Positions 41,326 through 50,252 of a stretch of 64,000 bases of DNA are shown piece by piece. Origin of the DNA: Breoghania sp037026715 (GTDB lineage: Bacteria; Pseudomonadota; Alphaproteobacteria; Rhizobiales; Stappiaceae). Location of the stretch: the NCBI RefSeq assembly GCF_037026715.1, contig NZ_JBANCG010000005.1, positions 248,001 through 312,000 of the forward strand. Direction: 5' to 3'. Within the stretch, counting starts at the first letter, position 1; every line of letters begins with the position of its first letter. A model generated the notes under the pieces. The model made no database searches, was not told the origin of the DNA, and saw nothing but the letters and a program-made list of their open reading frames with translations. The position numbers and the translations under genes are program-made.

Positions 41326-42270
41326 TCAGGCGGTTTCCGCCTGCCCCTTTTCCGCCTTGCCGTCCGACGCGTCGGACCCGCGGCGCAGGTTGAGGAAATT
41401 GAGGACCGGGGCCGCCACGAAGATCGACGAGTAGGTGCCGACCACGACGCCCCAGATCATCGCAAAGGTGAAGGAGCGGATGACCTCGCCGCCGAATGTG
41501 TAGAGCGACACCAGCGCCAGCAGCGTGGTGAAGGAGGTCATCGTGGTGCGCGACAGGGTCTGGTTGATGGCCCGGTCGAGGAGCTCCAGAAGCGGCATCT
41601 TCTTGTATTTGCGCATGTCCTCGCGGATGCGGTCGTAGACGACGACCGTGTCGTTGAGCGAATAGCCGACGATGGTCAGGATCGCGGCAATACTCGACAG
41701 CGTGAAGTCGAGGCGCAAAACGGCGAACATGCCGATGGTCAGGATCACGTCGTGCACCGTCGCGATGACGGCGCCAAGCGCGAACTGCCATTCGAACCGG
41801 AACCAGATGTAGACCAGAACCGCGAACAGCGAGACCAGCACCGCCAGCGTGCCGGCCTGCGCCAGTTCGCCGGAAACGCGCGGGCCGACGACCTCAACGC
41901 GGCGGAAGTCGACCGTGTCGCCGAAGGTGTCGCGGATCAGCCCGATCGCCTTCTGCTGGGCCTCCTCGCCGCCCTGCTGACGTTCGATGCGGATCAGCAC
42001 GTCGTTGGGCGCGCCGAACTCCTGCACCTGCACGTCGCCGAGCCGGAGCTCGCTCAGCTCGGAGCGGATGTCGCCGATATTCGCCGGACCGTTCTTGGTG
42101 GCGATCTCGATGACGGTACCGCCCTTGAAGTCGATGCCGTAGTTCAGGCCCATCACCAGAAAGAGGATGATGGACAGAACGGAGAGCGTGCCGGACAGCG
42201 TGAAGCTGATGAACCGGTTCTTCATGAACCCGAAGTGCGTGTTCTCCGGGACAATCCTCAGTAAGCGCAT
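41326..42270 (-). CDS. secF: Protein translocase subunit SecF
   Basis: 314 residues from the ATG ending at 42270 (SD GGAAGGGAAAAG). Six predicted membrane helices: the first at 25-45 (ISFTLSGTLSVLSIILFLVMGLNYGIDFKGG, with the GIDFKGG motif), then a periplasmic domain, then five helices containing SIAAILTIVGYSLNDTVVVYDRIRED and MTSFTTLLALVSLYTFGG. Works with SecD to pull exported proteins across the membrane using proton motive force. It lies 19 nt after secD. Confidence 0.97.
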   Translation of the reverse strand: MRLLRIVPENTHFGFMKNRFISFTLSGTLSVLSIILFLVMGLNYGIDFKGGTVIEIATKNGPANIGDIRSELSELRLGDVQVQEFGAPNDVLIRIERQQGGEEAQQKAIGLIRDTFGDTVDFRRVEVVGPRVSGELAQAGTLAVLVSLFAVLVYIWFRFEWQFALGAVIATVHDVILTIGMFAVLRLDFTLSSIAAILTIVGYSLNDTVVVYDRIREDMRKYKKMPLLELLDRAINQTLSRTTMTSFTTLLALVSLYTFGGEVIRSFTFAMIWGVVVGTYSSIFVAAPVLNFLNLRRGSDASDGKAEKGQAETA

Positions 42271-42289
42271 GTCTTTTCCCTTCCGGCTC

Positions 42290-43909
42290 TCAGATCGGCA
42301 GTTTCGAAGGGCGGCGTCCGCGCAGCCACATCGAGACCAGGAACCGGGTGAAGGTGAAGGCCGAGAACACGGTGGTGACGATACCGATGGCAAGCGTCAC
42401 GGCGAAGCCGCGGATCGGGCCGGAGCCGAGATAGAACAGGATCACGGCGGCGATCAGCGTGGTGATGTTGGCATCCAGAATGGTGCCGAGCGCCCTTGAG
42501 AAGCCCGCATCGAGCGCCGAGACGACCGACCTGCCGTTCCTCACTTCCTCGCGGATGCGCTCATAGATCAGCACGTTCGCATCCACCGCCATGCCGACGG
42601 TGAGCACGATGCCGGCGATGCCGGGAAGCGTGAGCGTGGCGCCGAGGAACGACAGCGCGCCGAAGATCAGGATCATGTTCACCAGCAGCGCCACGTCGGC
42701 GAGAATGCCGAAGAGGCCGTAGGCGAGGATCATGAAGATGGCGACCGCGGCGATGCCGACGAGCGAGGCGACCTTGCCGGCCTCGATGCTGTCGGCGCCG
42801 AGGCCGGGACCGACGGTACGCTCTTCCACGATGGTGAGCTGCGCCGGCAGAGCGCCGGCCCGCAGCAGGATCGCGAGATCGTTCGCGCTCTGCACCGTAA
42901 AGTTGCCCGAGATCTGGCCCGAGCCGCCCAGAATGGGCTCGCGGATGACCGGAGCCGAGATCACCTCGTTGTCGAGAACGATGGCGAAGGGGCGGCCGAC
43001 ATTCTGCTGGGTCACCCGGGCGAACTTGCGCGCGCCGGCGGTGTTGAAGCGGAAGGTGACCACCGGCTCGTTGGAGCGCTGATCGAAGGTGGCCTGGGAA
43101 TCGTCCAGATCCTCGCCGGTCAGAAGCGGCGTTTCCTCCACCAGGTAGGGCACCGGGGGATCGTCGGTGGAATAGACAAGCATGTCACCGGCCGGCGGAC
43201 GCGTCTGGATCGCCTGCTGGACGTTGGCGTTGACGTCGACCAGATGGAAGGTCATCTGGGCCGTCTGGCCGATCAGCGTCTTCAGGCGTTCCGGATCGTC
43301 GAGGCCGGGGGCCTCTACCAGGATGCGGTCTTCGCCCTGGCGCTGGATCGACGGCTCGGTGGTGCCGAGCTGGTCGACGCGGCGGCGGATGACCTCGATC
43401 GACTGGTTGACCACCGAGCGGATGCGCTGGGAAAGCCCCTCCTCGGTGAAGGTGAACCGGACGAGGCCGTCATCGGAGATGTCGAAGGCGAACTCGTTGA
43501 CCTGGCTGCCCGCAAAGAGGCTCGCATCCAGCGGATTGACGAGATCCTTGAGGCGGTTGCGTGCCTCCTCGATACGGCCGGTATCGCGCAGTCGGAATTC
43601 GACGCTGTTGTCTTTCTTGACGCCGAGACCGGTGTAGCCGATGCGCGGCTCGCTCTGGCGCAACGCGGTGCGGATGTCGCCGACGAGCGTCTGGAGACGC
43701 TTCTGCTCGTAGGAGCTCTTGTCAACTTCGTAGAGCAGGTAGGCGCCGCCCTGCAGATCGAGACCGAGCACGAGCTGGCGACCGGGAACCCATGAGGGCC
43801 AGGAGGCGACCTGCTCGCGTGTGAAGAAGTTGGGAATCGAGCAGACGATGCCGGCGAGAACCACCAGCAGGATCAGAACGACTTTCCAGCGTGCGAAATA
43901 AAGCATCAT
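42290..43909 (-). CDS. secD: Protein translocase subunit SecD
   Basis: 539 residues. First membrane helix KVVLILLVVLAGIVCSI; LGLDLQGGAYLLYEVD is the SecD GLDLQGG motif. P1 periplasmic domain follows with VEAPGLDDPERLK and FAIVLDNEVISAPVI. The C-terminal five-helix RND-like bundle includes VGMAVDANVLIYERIREEVRNG with the conserved Asp for proton coupling. It overlaps no neighbour and is in the yajC-secD-secF operon. Confidence 0.98.
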   Translation of the reverse strand: MMLYFARWKVVLILLVVLAGIVCSIPNFFTREQVASWPSWVPGRQLVLGLDLQGGAYLLYEVDKSSYEQKRLQTLVGDIRTALRQSEPRIGYTGLGVKKDNSVEFRLRDTGRIEEARNRLKDLVNPLDASLFAGSQVNEFAFDISDDGLVRFTFTEEGLSQRIRSVVNQSIEVIRRRVDQLGTTEPSIQRQGEDRILVEAPGLDDPERLKTLIGQTAQMTFHLVDVNANVQQAIQTRPPAGDMLVYSTDDPPVPYLVEETPLLTGEDLDDSQATFDQRSNEPVVTFRFNTAGARKFARVTQQNVGRPFAIVLDNEVISAPVIREPILGGSGQISGNFTVQSANDLAILLRAGALPAQLTIVEERTVGPGLGADSIEAGKVASLVGIAAVAIFMILAYGLFGILADVALLVNMILIFGALSFLGATLTLPGIAGIVLTVGMAVDANVLIYERIREEVRNGRSVVSALDAGFSRALGTILDANITTLIAAVILFYLGSGPIRGFAVTLAIGIVTTVFSAFTFTRFLVSMWLRGRRPSKLPI

Positions 43910-43963
43910 ACGGCGCCCGTGCTGTGCCGTCCGGCGGACCGGACGGTTTTGCGTGTCAAGAGA

Positions 43964-44299
43964 TTACCCGTTTTCCTTGGCGGGCTCGCCCTTGGAACGG
44001 ACGTCCTGGATCATGGAGCGGACCACCTTGACCTTGACGCCTTCGGCGATCTCGATCTGGGCTTCGGCATCGTCAAGAACCTTGACGACCTTGCCGACGA
44101 TGCCGCCGGAGGTCACGATCGTGTCACCGCGACGCAGGCTGTTGACCATCTCCTGATGCTGCTTCATCCGCTGGCGCTGGGGCCGGATGATCAGGAAGTA
44201 CATGATCGCGAAAATGAGAATGAACGGCAGGATATTGAGCAGCAACTCGCCGCCGCCGGCGGCCGCACCGGTCTGGGCATAGGCCGGGGTCACGAACAT
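43964..44299 (-). CDS. yajC: SecDF-associated membrane protein YajC
   Basis: 111 residues, one membrane helix (ILPFILIFAIMYFLIIRPQRQRMKQH) with the family's IIRPQ border, then a cytoplasmic beta-rich domain GDTIVTSGGIVGKVVKV. SD AGGAGAGG precedes the ATG at 44299. It begins the SecDF-YajC operon and is divergent from the DUF815 ATPase gene. Confidence 0.97.
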   Translation of the reverse strand: MFVTPAYAQTGAAAGGGELLLNILPFILIFAIMYFLIIRPQRQRMKQHQEMVNSLRRGDTIVTSGGIVGKVVKVLDDAEAQIEIAEGVKVKVVRSMIQDVRSKGEPAKENG

Positions 44300-44626
44300 G
44301 GGCCTCTCCTTAGGTGTTTCTTTCCAAGCCCCTGCCGGCGCCTCGGGCGCATGCTGGTGGCGGCAATCCAGATGGTCAGCCGGCCGGGGGTACGCAAGTG
44401 GCGCGGACTATAAACGCCAGTGGCATCTTTGCAAGCGAAGCCGGCATGCCGATACGCCTTCGTTTCAAGGGGCCGCCGCGTACCGCTTTCGGCCCTGCCG
44501 GCCTTTTGCCCCTCACCGCGCCGTGATAGAGCGCAAGAGCTGCCGCACTCGCATATCCGACGCAGGAAAAGCCGCGCGACAGCCCGAGAAATCGGCGACA
44601 TGGGACAGGAGGCTTGCGTTCAGGTC

Positions 44627-45508
44627 ATGGCTGACAAATCCGACATCGCCCTCATCGGCGACAAGCTCGACCGGCTGATCGAGCTGATCGCCAGGGCCGT
44701 ACCGGGCGAGACGCCGCCGCCGGATTTCGATGCGGCCGACGCCTTCATCTGGGTGGCGGGTGAGAGGCGGCTCGAATCGGTGCCCCACGTCAACCGCGTC
44801 GCCATGACCCTGCTGCAGGCGGTCGGGCGCATGCGCGACACGCTGGTCGCCAATACAGAGCGCTTCGCCCGGGGCCTTCCGGCCAACAACGTGCTTCTGT
44901 GGGGCGCGCGCGGCATGGGCAAGTCCTCGCTGGTGAAGGCCTCCCACGCCCATGTGAACGCCGAGCTTGCAAAGGCCGGCGGCCGGCCGCTCAAGCTCAT
45001 CGAGATCCATCGCGAGGACATAGAGAGCCTGCCGGCGCTGATGAGCCTGCTGCGGCCGGCGGATCACCGTTTCATCATCTTCTGCGACGATCTCTCCTTC
45101 GACGGCAACGACGCGTCCTACAAGTCGCTCAAGGCGGTGCTGGAGGGCGGCATTGAGGGACGGCCGGCGAACGTGCTGTTCTACGCGACATCCAACCGCC
45201 GCCACCTGCTGCCGCGCGACATGATGGAAAACGAGCGCTCCACCGCGATCAATCCGGGCGAGGCGGTGGAGGAGAAGGTTTCGCTTTCTGACCGCTTCGG
45301 CCTGTGGATCGGCTTCCACAAGTGCAGCCAGGACGACTATCTGGAAATGGTTCAGGGCTATGTCGACCATTACGGCCTGACCATCGATGCCGACACGCTG
45401 CGTGCCGAGGCGGTCGAATGGGCGACGACGCGCGGCGCCCGCTCCGGCCGCGTCGCCTGGCAATACATCCAGGATCTCGCCGGCCGCCAGGGCGTGCCGC
45501 TCGACTGA
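44627..45508 (+). CDS. DUF815-family AAA+ ATP-binding protein
   Basis: 293 residues from the ATG at 44627; AGGAGG lies 14 nt upstream, slightly far, and an alternative ATG at 44600 has a weaker site. Walker A is LLWGARGMGKSSLVKA; Walker B region RFIIFCDDLSFDGND; sensor-type Asn in VLFYATSNRRHLLPRD. Late blocks are LSDRFGLWIGFHKCSQDDYLEMV. DUF815 proteins lie beside yajC in many alphaproteobacteria but their role is unknown. Confidence 0.93.
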   Translation: MADKSDIALIGDKLDRLIELIARAVPGETPPPDFDAADAFIWVAGERRLESVPHVNRVAMTLLQAVGRMRDTLVANTERFARGLPANNVLLWGARGMGKSSLVKASHAHVNAELAKAGGRPLKLIEIHREDIESLPALMSLLRPADHRFIIFCDDLSFDGNDASYKSLKAVLEGGIEGRPANVLFYATSNRRHLLPRDMMENERSTAINPGEAVEEKVSLSDRFGLWIGFHKCSQDDYLEMVQGYVDHYGLTIDADTLRAEAVEWATTRGARSGRVAWQYIQDLAGRQGVPLD

Positions 45509-45554
45509 AGCCTGCGCCATTGACCAGAAGTCGAGGAAACCACCGCCGCATATG

Positions 45555-45590
45555 AAAAGGCTCCCCTCACAGCCGCGAGGGGAGCCTTTT
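45555..45590. terminator. Bidirectional terminator between DUF815 gene and nlpD-like gene
   Basis: AAAAGGCTCCCCTC / GAGGGGAGCCTTTT, 14-bp perfect stem with an 8-nt loop, with T-run on both strands. It serves the two convergent genes. Confidence 0.93.
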
Positions 45591-45615
45591 CAGCATCGCC
45601 GGAGCCGAATGCGCC

Positions 45616-47001
45616 TTACGAGGCCTTCGGCAGGAACTGCATCGGATCGACAGGCTTGTTGCCGCGCCGAAGCTCGAAGTGCAGCTGAGGCTGGTTCACC
45701 GTGCCGGTCGAGCCGGCCTTGGCGACCACCTCGCCGCGCCGGACCGTATCGCCACGGCGGACCTCAAGTTCGGAATTGTGAGCGTAAGCCGAGACCCAGC
45801 CGTCGTCGTGGCGGATGAGCACGAGATTGCCGTAGCCCTTCAGCTCGTTGCCCGCATAGATGACCGTGCCGCTTTCCACTGCCCGCACCGCCGTGCCTTC
45901 CGGCACCGCGAGATTGATGCCGTCGTTGCGGGTTCCGCCCGGCTTGGAGCCGAAGCTGGAGATGATGCGACCGCGCACCGGCCAGCGGAAGCGGTTGGTG
46001 CCGTCATCGGCCACATCCGCCGGGCTCTCGTCGCGCTGGATGGAGGCCGTTGTGATCGGCTTGTCCGGCGCCGTTTCCCGCTTCACTTCGGTATCCGGCT
46101 GAGACGCGGTTTCGCGCTGCGGCTCTGGCTCGCTGCGCGCAACCGCCAAACGCGGCCCGGCGCTTGCGCCGGAGGCAACGGCGGGTTTGCGCAGCGGGCG
46201 CGCATCGACCGCTACGGGCGCCGTGCGGGGCTCCGATACGGCAGGTGCCGCCGAGGCGACATGCGTTGCGCGCCGCGGCTTGGAATTCGGTACGACATCA
46301 TCGCTGGAAGCGACGCGGACGGGTGTCGTCCGCGATGCGGCGGGCGCCGGATACGGCGAAGGCACCGGGGACGGAACCGGCTGGGCCGAGGCCACCCGAC
46401 GCTCCGGACGGATCACCTTGTGGCCGTTGTAGACATAGGTCGGAATGACGATCTGCGAGCCGGCGCGAACCTCGTTCGGGTCGTTGAGCCCGTTCACCGC
46501 CACGATGGCTTCCGGCGGAACGCCGTAGCGGCGCGCGGCCGTGTTCACCGTCTCGCCCGGCTCAAGCGTCACGACCGTGCCGCCGGCGGACGTCCAGCCA
46601 CCATAGGTGCGGCTCTGACGGGTCTGCGCATTGGCGGCGATCGGCGCGGGCATGGGCGGCTGCGCCGGCTGTGCGACGGGTTCGCTCCTGGGAATGGAGG
46701 CGGTGTAAAGCGGCTTTTCCTGACGGGTCTGGCCGACGGGCGGAAGTGGCGCGGAGGCCACGACCGGCTGGCGCCGCTGCGCGGGCGGGCTGACCGGACC
46801 GCTTCCGGCGATCTCGTCATAGGACGGCTGACGCTGCGAGCCGCCGAGAATGGCGCGCTGATTCGCGGTTCCGCCGGTATAGACCGGATCGCCGAACCGT
46901 TCCACGGACCCGCTGCAACCGGCCGCGAGCCCGGAAAGGAGCGCCACGGCGGCTACCCGGGTCAGCAAACGTGAGGTCGACGGCAATCGTTTTGCGGACA
47001 T
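45616..47001 (-). CDS. NlpD/DipM-like lipoprotein with LysM and degenerate LytM (M23) domain
   Basis: 461 residues. Lipoprotein signal with lipobox LAAGC (C29). A Pro-rich spacer leads to one LysM at about 145-200 (VTLEPGETVNTAARRYGVPPEAI...GSQIVIPTYVYN). A long Pro/Ala/Arg linker precedes the M23 domain in the last ~125 residues (FRWPVRGRIISSFG...PVDPMQFL). The zinc ligands are altered: NDGIN replaces HxxxD and QLHF replaces HxHF, so it is probably a non-enzymatic activator of amidases, like NlpD/EnvC/DipM. It follows pcm, the classical surE-pcm-nlpD order. Confidence 0.9.
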   Translation of the reverse strand: MSAKRLPSTSRLLTRVAAVALLSGLAAGCSGSVERFGDPVYTGGTANQRAILGGSQRQPSYDEIAGSGPVSPPAQRRQPVVASAPLPPVGQTRQEKPLYTASIPRSEPVAQPAQPPMPAPIAANAQTRQSRTYGGWTSAGGTVVTLEPGETVNTAARRYGVPPEAIVAVNGLNDPNEVRAGSQIVIPTYVYNGHKVIRPERRVASAQPVPSPVPSPYPAPAASRTTPVRVASSDDVVPNSKPRRATHVASAAPAVSEPRTAPVAVDARPLRKPAVASGASAGPRLAVARSEPEPQRETASQPDTEVKRETAPDKPITTASIQRDESPADVADDGTNRFRWPVRGRIISSFGSKPGGTRNDGINLAVPEGTAVRAVESGTVIYAGNELKGYGNLVLIRHDDGWVSAYAHNSELEVRRGDTVRRGEVVAKAGSTGTVNQPQLHFELRRGNKPVDPMQFLPKAS

Positions 47002-47109
47002 GGCTCAACTCGATCAGGAACTCGGCACGAACTCTCGCGAAACATCGCGTTGTGAAGAGTTAAGCCCGGTAACGTTGATAAAGACTTAAGCCCGCCCCAA
47101 TTCGGCACA

Positions 47110-47244
47110 TCACAAAGATAAACGCTCAAGCATAGCGTCGAATTCCCTCGCGCCGCGTGGAACCCGCCGAGCGTTGGCGCCTCCCGCCGTCAAGCGGTAC
47201 GCCGCTACTGCGCGGACACGATCTATTGTTCGCAAGAGTTTCAT
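47110..47244 (-). CDS. Possible 44-residue small protein
   Basis: ATG ending at 47244 follows a GGGGGCG site, about 9 nt upstream. The peptide MKLLRTIDRVRAVAAYRLT...FDAMLERLSL is basic then acidic, loosely like the N-terminal helix of DUF1127 proteins but without the DLGI signature. It lies between pcm and the nlpD-like gene on the same strand. No homologue is recognised; it could be chance. Confidence 0.35.
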   Translation of the reverse strand: MKLLRTIDRVRAVAAYRLTAGGANARRVPRGAREFDAMLERLSL

Positions 47245-47294
47245 GATGTTCGCCCCCTGCCCTTCGGGCATCGCGCAGCGGCGCGCGAAGGGGC

Positions 47295-47966
47295 TCACAG
47301 ACGCGTGGCGAGACCTTCGGCAAGGGGCACGACGCGCAACGAGCCGAGATCGGCCTGCTTGCCATCGCGCGAGAAGCGCACGAGCCGCTGCTCCTCGCCG
47401 ACCGGCCCGACCGGAGCAACCAACCGGCCACCGTCGGCGAGATTGTCCATCAGCGGGCGCGGCAATGTCGCGACGGAGCCGGACAGGAGGATCCGGTCGA
47501 ACGGCTCATCCTCGTCCGACAGGCCCGCCAGACCGTCGGCGTGACGGATATCGACATTCGTGAGCTTCAGCGTGACGAGGCGCTGGCGGGCAAGTTCGAC
47601 AAGCGTGCGATAGCGTTCCAGCGTGACGACCTGCGCCACCATCTGGCCGAGGATCGCCGCCTGATAGCCCGAACCGGTGCCGACGTGGAGAACACGGTGC
47701 TCGGGCTTCAGCTCCAGCGCCTCGATCATCCGCGCCATGACGGAGGGCGCGGGCGTCGTCTGCCCGCATTCGATGGGAAGCTGGGTATCGACATAGGCCA
47801 GCATGTGCTGACGGGCGGACAGGAACAGCCGGCGCGGCACCCGCTCGATCGCGCTCAACAGGCGGGTGTCGCGCACGCCGCGCGAGCGCAGGTCGAGGAT
47901 CAGCCCGAGACAGGCCTCGCGCTCGTTTGCGCCGCGAACCGGAGCATCGTCGTCGGCATCGCCCAT
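47295..47966 (-). CDS. pcm: Protein-L-isoaspartate O-methyltransferase
   Basis: 223 residues from the ATG ending at 47966; a GTG at 48005 is possible but adds an Arg-rich leader. SAM-binding motif I is HRVLHVGTGSGYQAAIL (a variant of VLEIGTGSGYQ), with the upstream substrate block LPIECGQTTPAPSVMARM. Repairs isoaspartyl residues in aged proteins. It lies between surE and nlpD on one strand, the conserved order. The GTG start would bring it closer to surE; the ATG leaves a 108-nt gap. Confidence 0.93.
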   Translation of the reverse strand: MGDADDDAPVRGANEREACLGLILDLRSRGVRDTRLLSAIERVPRRLFLSARQHMLAYVDTQLPIECGQTTPAPSVMARMIEALELKPEHRVLHVGTGSGYQAAILGQMVAQVVTLERYRTLVELARQRLVTLKLTNVDIRHADGLAGLSDEDEPFDRILLSGSVATLPRPLMDNLADGGRLVAPVGPVGEEQRLVRFSRDGKQADLGSLRVVPLAEGLATRL

Positions 47967-48074
47967 GGAGTGCGCCCGTTTTCGCCGGCGGCCCGCCAAG
48001 GCCACACGATCCGATATACACGAAAGACCGCGCCCGACAGAATCACCGCGCCGGGCCGCAGCGTCATGACGCCA

Positions 48075-48833
48075 TTATGCAAGATATTCGCTGAGTTCGC
48101 TCATGCTTGCGTGATCGGTGAGATCGAGCCCCAGCGGGGTCACGGAAATCTTGCCTTCATAGATCGCATGAAGATCCGTGCCGGCCTCCGGCTCGGAGCG
48201 CATGCGACGGAAGGCGACCCAGAAGTAAGGGATGCCGCGCCCGTCGGCGCGCTCGTCGACATAGAGCTGCTCGGCATTGCGCCGGCCCTGCACGGTGACT
48301 TCGATGCCGGCGACATCCTCGGGCGCGCAGTCGGGGAAATTGATGTTGTAGAACTTGCCGACCGGGTGCGGCCGCTCCAGCAGGCGGCGCAGCAGCTCCG
48401 GCGCATGGTGCTCCGCGGTCTCGAAGGGCGTCCGATCCTTGTTCACGATGCCGTAGGTCTGCGACAGCGCGACGGAGCGGATGCCCAACAGCGTGCCTTC
48501 CATGGCGCCGGCGACGGTGCCCGAATAGGTCACGTCGTCGGCCAGGTTCTGGCCGCGGTTGACGCCGGAGATCACCAGATCCGGCGCGCCCGGCAGGATG
48601 TGCTTCACGCCCATGATCACGCAATCGGTCGGCGTGCCACGCACCGCGTAGCGCTTGGCGCCAAGTTCGCGCAGGCGCAGCGGATCGCTGAGGGAAAGAG
48701 AGTGCGCGACGCCGCTCTGGTCGGTCTCCGGCGCCACGACCCAGACATCGTCGCTGAGAGTGCGCGCGATGCTTTCGGCCACCTTCAGGCCCGGAGCGTG
48801 GATGCCGTCGTCGTTGGTGACCAGTATGCGCAT
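48075..48833 (-). CDS. surE: 5'/3'-nucleotidase SurE
   Basis: 252 residues, starting with the metal-binding MRILVTNDDGIHAPG. Other family blocks: VVAPETDQSGVAHSLSL, SGVNRGQNLADDVTYSGTVAGAMEGTLLG with the second metal site, and YNINFPDC. A cytoplasmic phosphatase acting on nucleoside monophosphates, often linked to stress survival. It starts 34 nt after the serS stop. Confidence 0.97.
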   Translation of the reverse strand: MRILVTNDDGIHAPGLKVAESIARTLSDDVWVVAPETDQSGVAHSLSLSDPLRLRELGAKRYAVRGTPTDCVIMGVKHILPGAPDLVISGVNRGQNLADDVTYSGTVAGAMEGTLLGIRSVALSQTYGIVNKDRTPFETAEHHAPELLRRLLERPHPVGKFYNINFPDCAPEDVAGIEVTVQGRRNAEQLYVDERADGRGIPYFWVAFRRMRSEPEAGTDLHAIYEGKISVTPLGLDLTDHASMSELSEYLA

Positions 48834-48867
48834 TTTCTCTTTCCCGTAGCGTTCGCCCTGCGAAGAC

Positions 48868-50148
48868 TTACTTCTTTCCGATCACCTCGACACCACCCAT
48901 CAGCGGACGCAGCACCTCTGGGATCGTCACCGAGCCGTCGGCGTTCTGATAGTTCTCCACGACCGCGATCAGCGCGCGACCAACCGCGAGGCCGGAGCCG
49001 TTGAGCGTGTGGACGAACTGCACGCCCTTTTCGCCCGCGGGCCGGTAGCGGGCATTCATCCGCCGGGCCTGGAAATCGCCGCAGACCGAACAGGACGAGA
49101 TTTCTCGGTACATGTTCTGCCCCGGCAGCCAGACCTCGATGTCATAGGTCTTGCGCGCTCCGAAGCCCATGTCGCCGGTGCACAGCGTGACGACGCGATA
49201 GTGCAGGCCGAGGCGCTTCAGAACCTCTTCGGCGCAGGCGAGCATGCGCTCGTGCTCGGCGATCGATTCGTCGGGCTTCGTGATGGAAACCAGTTCGCAC
49301 TTCTGGAACTGGTGCTGGCGCAGGATACCGCGCACGTCACGCCCGGCCGCGCCTGCCTCGGAGCGGAAACAGTAGGTGAGTGCGGTGACGCGCATCGGCA
49401 GCGCGGCCTCGTCGAGGATTTCCTCGCGCACCAGATTGGTGAGCGGCACCTCGGCCGTCGGGATCAGCCAGCGCCCGTCCGTGGTCTTGAACAAGTCTTC
49501 CGCGAACTTCGGCAGCTGCGCCGTCCCGTAGAGCGGATCGTCGCGCACCAAGAGCGGCGGCGAAACTTCCTCGTAGCCGTTCTCACGGGTGTGCAGGTTG
49601 ATCATGAACTGGCCGAGCGCGCGTTCCAGCGCGGCCAGTTCGCCTCGAAGAACGGCGAAGCGGGCGCCAGACAGCTTTGCGGCGCGCTCCAAATCGAACT
49701 CGTCGGCAAGCCCGGCGATGTCGAAGTGTTCCTTCGGCTCGAAATCGAAGGACGGCTTTTCTCCGTGGACGTGGTGGACGACGTTGTCGTTCTCGTCCGC
49801 GCCCACCGGCACATCTTCGAGCGGCACGTTCGGGATGACGGCGAGCGCGCTCTCAAGCGCCTCGTCGAGACGGCGCGCCTCGTCCTCGCCCGACTGCACG
49901 AAGCTCTTGAGCTCGGCGATCTCGTCGATGAGCGCCTTGGCCTTTTCCTCGTCGCCCGAGGCCTTGGCCTTGCCAATTTCCTTGGAGGCGGCGTTGCGGC
50001 GCTCCTGGGCTTCCTGCAGGCGGGTGACATGGGTGCGGCGGGCGTCGTCGAGGCCGATCAGGCGAGCGGCGGCGGGCTCGGCGCCTCGGGTCTGGAGCGC
50101 ACGGTCGAGCGCTTCCGGATTGGCGCGGATCCACTTGATATCGAGCAT
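48868..50148 (-). CDS. serS: Seryl-tRNA synthetase
   Basis: 426 residues. N-terminal long antiparallel coiled coil (about 30-110, RLQEAQERRNAASKEIGKAKASGDEEKAKAL) that grips the tRNA-Ser variable arm. The class II core follows with motif 2 YCFRSEAGAAGRDVRGILRQHQFQKCELVSI and motif 3 LNGSGLAVGRALIAVVENYQN. Charges tRNA-Ser and tRNA-Sec. It lies between tatC and surE in the conserved order. Confidence 0.98.
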   Translation of the reverse strand: MLDIKWIRANPEALDRALQTRGAEPAAARLIGLDDARRTHVTRLQEAQERRNAASKEIGKAKASGDEEKAKALIDEIAELKSFVQSGEDEARRLDEALESALAVIPNVPLEDVPVGADENDNVVHHVHGEKPSFDFEPKEHFDIAGLADEFDLERAAKLSGARFAVLRGELAALERALGQFMINLHTRENGYEEVSPPLLVRDDPLYGTAQLPKFAEDLFKTTDGRWLIPTAEVPLTNLVREEILDEAALPMRVTALTYCFRSEAGAAGRDVRGILRQHQFQKCELVSITKPDESIAEHERMLACAEEVLKRLGLHYRVVTLCTGDMGFGARKTYDIEVWLPGQNMYREISSCSVCGDFQARRMNARYRPAGEKGVQFVHTLNGSGLAVGRALIAVVENYQNADGSVTIPEVLRPLMGGVEVIGKK

Positions 50149-50252
50149 AGGTCTTGTCCGGGGTCAGTTCCGGTTGAGGGAGGCCGGCAAGTCCGGTCGA
50201 TGCACGCAAGGCGCGGGCCGCGAAGGAAAACGAGGCCTGCGGGGTGAACCCG

